Origin: Prunella strophiata
Taxonomy: Eukaryota; Chordata; Aves; Passeriformes; Prunellidae
Assembly (NCBI GenBank): GCA_036583965.1
Contig: JAZBQD010000034.1
Location: 2,976,001-3,040,000, forward strand
Length of the DNA: 64,000 nt
Direction: 5' to 3'
Shown: in pieces, positions 60,846-64,000 of the stretch
Layout: every line of letters starts with the position of its first letter
How positions within the stretch are numbered: position 1 is the first letter of the stretch
Notes under the pieces: generated by a model
Seen by the model: only the letters and a program-made list of their open reading frames with translations
Databases searched by the model: none
What the model was told of the DNA's origin: nothing
Made by a program: the position numbers and the translations under genes

Positions 60846-61631
60846 ATGTCAAATTCGGGCTCCCATCAAGACACTGGGAACAAGCCAGAGACGGAAAAAA
60901 ATAACCAAGATGACTCTCAACCCCCTGTCAACTCCGAGAGGAGGAACAAAAGTGGAATAATAAGTGAACCTTTGAACAAAAGTCTTAAGAAGTCCCGTCC
61001 ACTCTCCCACTATTCCACCTTTGGTAGCAGCAGCTCGGTAAGCGAACATTCAGAGAAAGGAAACCCCTTAGCTAATGGCAACGATGCGACTGTGGATAAA
61101 AGTCATTCTACCTCAAAGCACAAAAACATCTCTAGTATGCTGAGCAAATTAGACCGGATGTCGGAGCTCTCCTCAGAAGGACAGACCGCCCTCCAACAGT
61201 TTGCTCAGTCGACAGAAATGCTCAAAAGAGTGGTACAGGAGCATCTTCCTCTAACAAGCGAGCACGGGACTGGTATCTCTGACATGGAGGCAGTCTCAGC
61301 TGCAGAGACAATGAACGGCCCCTCTGATTTTCCTTACCTGGGGGCTTTTCCCATCAACCCAGGCCTTTTCATTATGACCCCTGCCGGCGTGTTTCTGGCA
61401 GAGAGCGCGCTCCATATGGCTGGCTTGGCAGAGTATCCCATGCAGAATGAGTTGGCATCTGCCATCAATTCGGGGAAAAAGAAACGGAAAAGATGCGGCA
61501 TGTGCCCGCCCTGCCGAAGACGGATAAACTGCGAGCAGTGCAGCAGTTGTAGGAATCGCAAAACTGGCCACCAGATTTGCAAATTCCGAAAATGTGAAGA
61601 ACTCAAAAAGAAGCCTTCTGCAGCACTGGAG
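60846..61631 (+). CDS. CXXC5: CXXC5, main coding exon (3' end of CDS missing)
   Basis: This exon encodes the first 262 residues of CXXC-type zinc finger protein 5 (also called RINF). The family is nuclear, binds unmethylated CpG DNA, and binds Dishevelled to restrain Wnt signalling; it also acts in BMP/retinoid responses and myelopoiesis (established knowledge). Seen here: a conserved block RRNKSGIISEPLNKSL near residues 32-47, LQQFAQSTEMLKRVVQEHLP near 116-135, DFPYLGAFPINPGLFIMTPA at 161-180, a basic KKKRKR nuclear-localisation stretch at 211-216, and a complete CXXC finger with cysteines 217, 220, 223, 229, 232, 235, 245 and 250. The Dishevelled-binding segment KTGHQICKFRKC lies at 239-250. 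The ATG has a good context (caccATG). The exon ends in ...KKPSAALE after GAG 61629-61631, followed by a GT donor at the expected family position. The protein is shorter than human CXXC5 (about 322 aa) because N-terminal Gly/Ser and Ala runs are absent. CXXC4 is excluded by the N-terminal and central blocks. Confidence 0.97.
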
Positions 61632-61759
61632 GTAACCAGCCCCTCTCAGGCACCCTAACCCCTCCTCGGGCTGCGCTCCTGGGTTTGGATCTTGCCCTAG
61701 ATAATAAAACACCTGGTACTTCTTACTTTTTTTTTTATTTTTCCCTTTTCCATTAACAG
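61632..61759 (+). other. Candidate short intron after the CXXC5 zinc-finger exon
   Basis: The GT donor at 61632 matches the known position of the last CXXC5 intron. The next good acceptor in the window is a long pyrimidine tract ending in ttaacag, with AG at 61758-61759. If used, this 128-nt intron would join GAG to CTC TCA CCC TGA and end the protein as SAALE-LSP. That is not the known vertebrate ending, so this is either an alternative terminal exon or a decoy acceptor inside a longer intron. Confidence 0.3.
61703..61708 (+). terminator. AATAAA hexamer just downstream of the CXXC5 donor
   Basis: An exact polyadenylation hexamer lies 71 bases after the donor. If splicing fails, translation would run through VTSPSQAP to the stop at 61656-61658, and this signal could end the transcript. 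It may be a chance match. Confidence 0.25.
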
Positions 61760-62295
61760 CTCTCACCCTGAGATGCGTGCTCTGCCCAGTGTTCCCAGTC
61801 CCCACCCCCTGCTATGTACTGGGGTTGATGGATGTGGGGAGGAGGGCTGGGGTCTCTCCCTGGGCACGCTGGACTTTGCTCTCCCCTTTGCAAGCTACAG
61901 GCAGCAGTGGGGCTCTGCTGGGGTTTTGGTGACAGCATCCCCTTGTCCTCAGCAGGTGGCAGCTCCCTGAGCTGGGGAGCAACATCCAACCCCAGAGGAG
62001 GGGGATGACTTTTTGGGGCAGACCTTGGGGTAATTGGTGATGGTGAAACCTGTGGCCACAGGGCAGGCAAAGCCCAACCCCTCAGCTCACTCTGCTCTGA
62101 GCAGGAGCACAGCGATCCCTGGTTTTGGGAGCAAACTGCTGCAGTGGGCACTGGGCAGCATCCCCAGTGGAGTGGCTGTGCTGGGTCTCCCTGGGCCAGC
62201 ATCCCTCTGGGGTGGTCAGGATGAGTCCATAAGGCAGCAGCTGGATTTCCCGTGGCAGCAGTGCTGCAGTCCCCACTGGCAGTGCTCCTGTTCAG
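61760..62295. other. Interval between CXXC5 exon and assembly gap
   Basis: This is unremarkable GC-rich sequence. I looked for the conserved last CXXC5 exon (about 14 codons, ending in an AFRWF-type motif) and did not see it. No other coding signal is supported. Confidence 0.5.
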
Positions 62296-62795
62296 NNNNN
62301 NNNNNNNNNNNNNNNNNNNNNNNNNNNNNNNNNNNNNNNNNNNNNNNNNNNNNNNNNNNNNNNNNNNNNNNNNNNNNNNNNNNNNNNNNNNNNNNNNNNN
62401 NNNNNNNNNNNNNNNNNNNNNNNNNNNNNNNNNNNNNNNNNNNNNNNNNNNNNNNNNNNNNNNNNNNNNNNNNNNNNNNNNNNNNNNNNNNNNNNNNNNN
62501 NNNNNNNNNNNNNNNNNNNNNNNNNNNNNNNNNNNNNNNNNNNNNNNNNNNNNNNNNNNNNNNNNNNNNNNNNNNNNNNNNNNNNNNNNNNNNNNNNNNN
62601 NNNNNNNNNNNNNNNNNNNNNNNNNNNNNNNNNNNNNNNNNNNNNNNNNNNNNNNNNNNNNNNNNNNNNNNNNNNNNNNNNNNNNNNNNNNNNNNNNNNN
62701 NNNNNNNNNNNNNNNNNNNNNNNNNNNNNNNNNNNNNNNNNNNNNNNNNNNNNNNNNNNNNNNNNNNNNNNNNNNNNNNNNNNNNNNNNNNNNNN
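62296..62795. other. Assembly gap, exactly 500 N
   Basis: The round length suggests a fixed-size scaffold gap, so the true distance is unknown. It removes the C-terminal third of SLC35A4 and possibly the last CXXC5 exon, and it is the only physical link between these two genes in the window. Confidence 0.99.
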
Positions 62796-63410
62796 GGGCA
62801 GCGCCTGGCTTTTCAGGACGGCTTCGGTGTAGACAGCAGAGAGGCCGGAGATGAGGCAGTAGACGCAGAGCAGCAGCAGCCCCACGGGGGTGACGTGCAG
62901 GCGCGTCCCCCGCGGGTCCCCCCGCAGCCCCCCGCAGCTGTAGGTGACACCGGCGGCCAGCAGCAGCAGCAGGGCCAGCCAGCGCCGTGCGCCCAGGCGC
63001 CGCCGCAGCAGGAGGCTGTAGAGCAGCGCCGTGCTGACGATCTTCAGGTTACTGAGCACCTGGAAGGTGCTGGGGTCCATGAAGAGCTGCATGTGCACCA
63101 CCAGGTTGTTGTTGGCGGCGTAGAGCAGGGCTGAGAGGGCGAAGGGCGCAGCGTGGCGCCGGCACAGCGCCGCCGGCAGCGGCTCCCGCCGCCCCGCCAG
63201 CAGGAACGGCAGCGACAGCGCCAGCTTGGTCAGCTCCACCAGCACCACCACGGACGTGGAACTGAAGGGGATGGCCCCATCCACCTTGCAGAGGGTCAGC
63301 AGGGGGGCGTGGGAGCCGTAGATGGCCACAGAGAGCAGCAGCATCAGTGCCCAGAGCCCCCTGTGGAGCAGGCTGTTGGCAGAGCCAGCAGCGTTGCCAA
63401 ACGTGCCCAT
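62796..63410 (-). CDS. SLC35A4: SLC35A4, Golgi nucleotide-sugar/CDP-ribitol transporter family, N-terminal 205 residues
   Basis: This encodes a multi-pass member of the SLC35A nucleotide-sugar transporter family. Mammalian SLC35A4 resides in the Golgi region and is linked to CDP-ribitol/UDP-sugar transport (established knowledge). Seen here: hydrophobic segments at about residues 18-40, 50-72, 88-108, 118-136, 144-160 and 174-195; the family signatures YGSHAPLL (31-38), ALLYAANNNLVV (94-105), MDPSTFQVLSNLKI (111-124) and YCLISGLSAVYTE (184-196). The start chosen is the ATG at 63410 (MGTFGNAAG), which gives a family-like short N-terminus; the frame stays open upstream to 63461, but only from a GTG. 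The human protein is about 324 aa, so about 120 residues (four predicted membrane segments) fall in the gap at 62296-62795. The coding region is intronless as far as seen. An acceptor-like ctctctcag lies 2 bases before the ATG, so the leader may be spliced. Confidence 0.96.
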
Positions 63411-63944
63411 TTCTGAGAGAGCCAGCACCAGAGAGCTGCTGTCAGTGCAGAGAGGCCACACAGACTCTCACCCTGCAACACGGGAGAGACCAAATACCAA
63501 GAATTTAATGAGCCTGATTCAAGCAGGATGTTCCCTGCAACACTCGTGATGCAGCAGGAGAGCAGGGTGTTGTCTCTCGGTAGGAGGAGAACTACAAGCC
63601 GTCCTGAGAAGCCACACAAAGCACATTGCCAGGGCACACGGGGCACAGGGCACAGCACCCCCTCAGTCCACAGGGGCACAGGGAAAGGTAAGGGGAAAAG
63701 GCAGCTGGCAGCCCCTCAGTGCTCTCAAGCTGCTGTGGGTTAGTGCAGTGATCGCTGCTGCCATGATGCCCAACAAACACCCATCACCAGCCCCCTGACG
63801 TGTGGCAGTGGTGTGGTGCAAAGCCCTTTTCCAGGGAAAAGAAGGGTGCAGATGATGTGCCTCCCAGAGCCCTAGGGCTGCTCTGTGCCTGCTACCTAAG
63901 GAGCACGGTTCCTGCAGTCCCTGCTGCCTCCGGGCTCCTCCTCG
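63411..63944 (-). other. SLC35A4 leader between microprotein stop and main start codon
   Basis: This 534-base segment separates the stop of the upstream microprotein ORF from the SLC35A4 ATG, assuming no intron. It contains further short upstream ORFs on the minus strand: ATG at 63784 (14 codons, stop 63740-63742), ATG at 63764 (33 codons, stop 63663-63665) and an ATG at 63626. Mammalian SLC35A4 mRNA is known for many uORFs and stress-resistant translation, and this arrangement is consistent with that. Confidence 0.6.
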
Positions 63945-64000
63945 CTAGTCCCGACCTTTTTTCAGAGAATTCACATAGTCCCGAATCGTCTTCTCAACGT
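63945..64000 (-). CDS. SLC35A4: SLC35A4 upstream-ORF microprotein (SLC35A4-MP), C-terminal end
   Basis: The last 17 codons before the TAG at 63945-63947 read VEKTIRDYVNSLKKGRD. This closely matches the C-terminus of the roughly 103-residue mammalian SLC35A4 microprotein, translated from the 5' leader of the SLC35A4 mRNA and reported at the mitochondrial inner membrane (established knowledge). The rest, including the membrane segment, lies beyond the right edge. Position and strand are as expected: same strand as SLC35A4 and 534 bases upstream of its ATG. The match is short, but its identity, register and location together are persuasive. Confidence 0.9.
   Translation of the reverse strand, partial: VEKTIRDYVNSLKKGRD

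Noticed and set aside
60668..60960. Frames with poly-Phe upstream of CXXC5
   Set aside because: They start at non-ATG codons and read the T30 tract in the 5'UTR.
62034..63134. Plus-strand frame across the second gap
   Set aside because: Antisense shadow of SLC35A4 joined through N bases.
63411..63461. N-terminal extension of SLC35A4 to 63461
   Set aside because: The extended frame starts at GTG, not ATG; the ATG at 63410 fits the family.

Overview
This is vertebrate nuclear DNA, almost certainly from a bird. The evidence is several truncated CR1 LINE copies with the avian 3' tail (for example 13306-13650, 51827-52040, 56946-57145), a high-GC, minisatellite-rich composition like an avian microchromosome, and two recognisable genes, CXXC5 and SLC35A4. 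Both map to human 5q31, which corresponds to chicken chromosome 13 (established knowledge). I cannot name the species. Two runs of exactly 500 N (38132-38631 and 62296-62795) look like fixed-size scaffold gaps.

Only the last 3.5 kb contains protein-coding sequence I can support. CXXC5 (+) has its main coding exon at 60547-61631, with the CDS starting at 60846. The final short coding exon known from other vertebrates is not visible and may lie in the second gap. On the minus strand, SLC35A4 occupies 62796-63410, and the gap removes its C-terminal third. Its leader (63411-63944) follows a second ORF whose last 17 codons (63945-64000) match the conserved SLC35A4 upstream-ORF microprotein. The right edge of the window is therefore a bicistronic locus.

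The first 60 kb shows no convincing coding exon. It holds tandem arrays, CR1 fragments, CpG-dense blocks and AT-rich, motif-dense blocks that look like conserved non-coding elements. The main arrays are a 26-copy minisatellite of about 31 bp (3455-4268), a 1.55-kb GGCTC-type pentanucleotide array (10849-12395), a 3x52-bp array (13747-13902), a 23-copy 19-bp minisatellite (16853-17290), and a GGGAT array with strong G-quadruplex potential (23599-23824). CpG-dense blocks lie around 19400-20500, 21480-21830, 23930-24320, 36900-37370, 37730-39890 (with the first gap inside), 43970-45680 and 57290-58960. Some may be promoters or 5' non-coding exons of CXXC5, whose human gene has long non-coding 5' introns, but nothing in the sequence proves it.

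I found no new multi-gene system. The most useful leads are the microprotein at the right edge, the unresolved CXXC5 C-terminus, inverted GATA-site pairs in the CpG blocks upstream of CXXC5, a recent 105-bp duplicative insertion flanked by 14-bp direct repeats, and the large pentanucleotide arrays.
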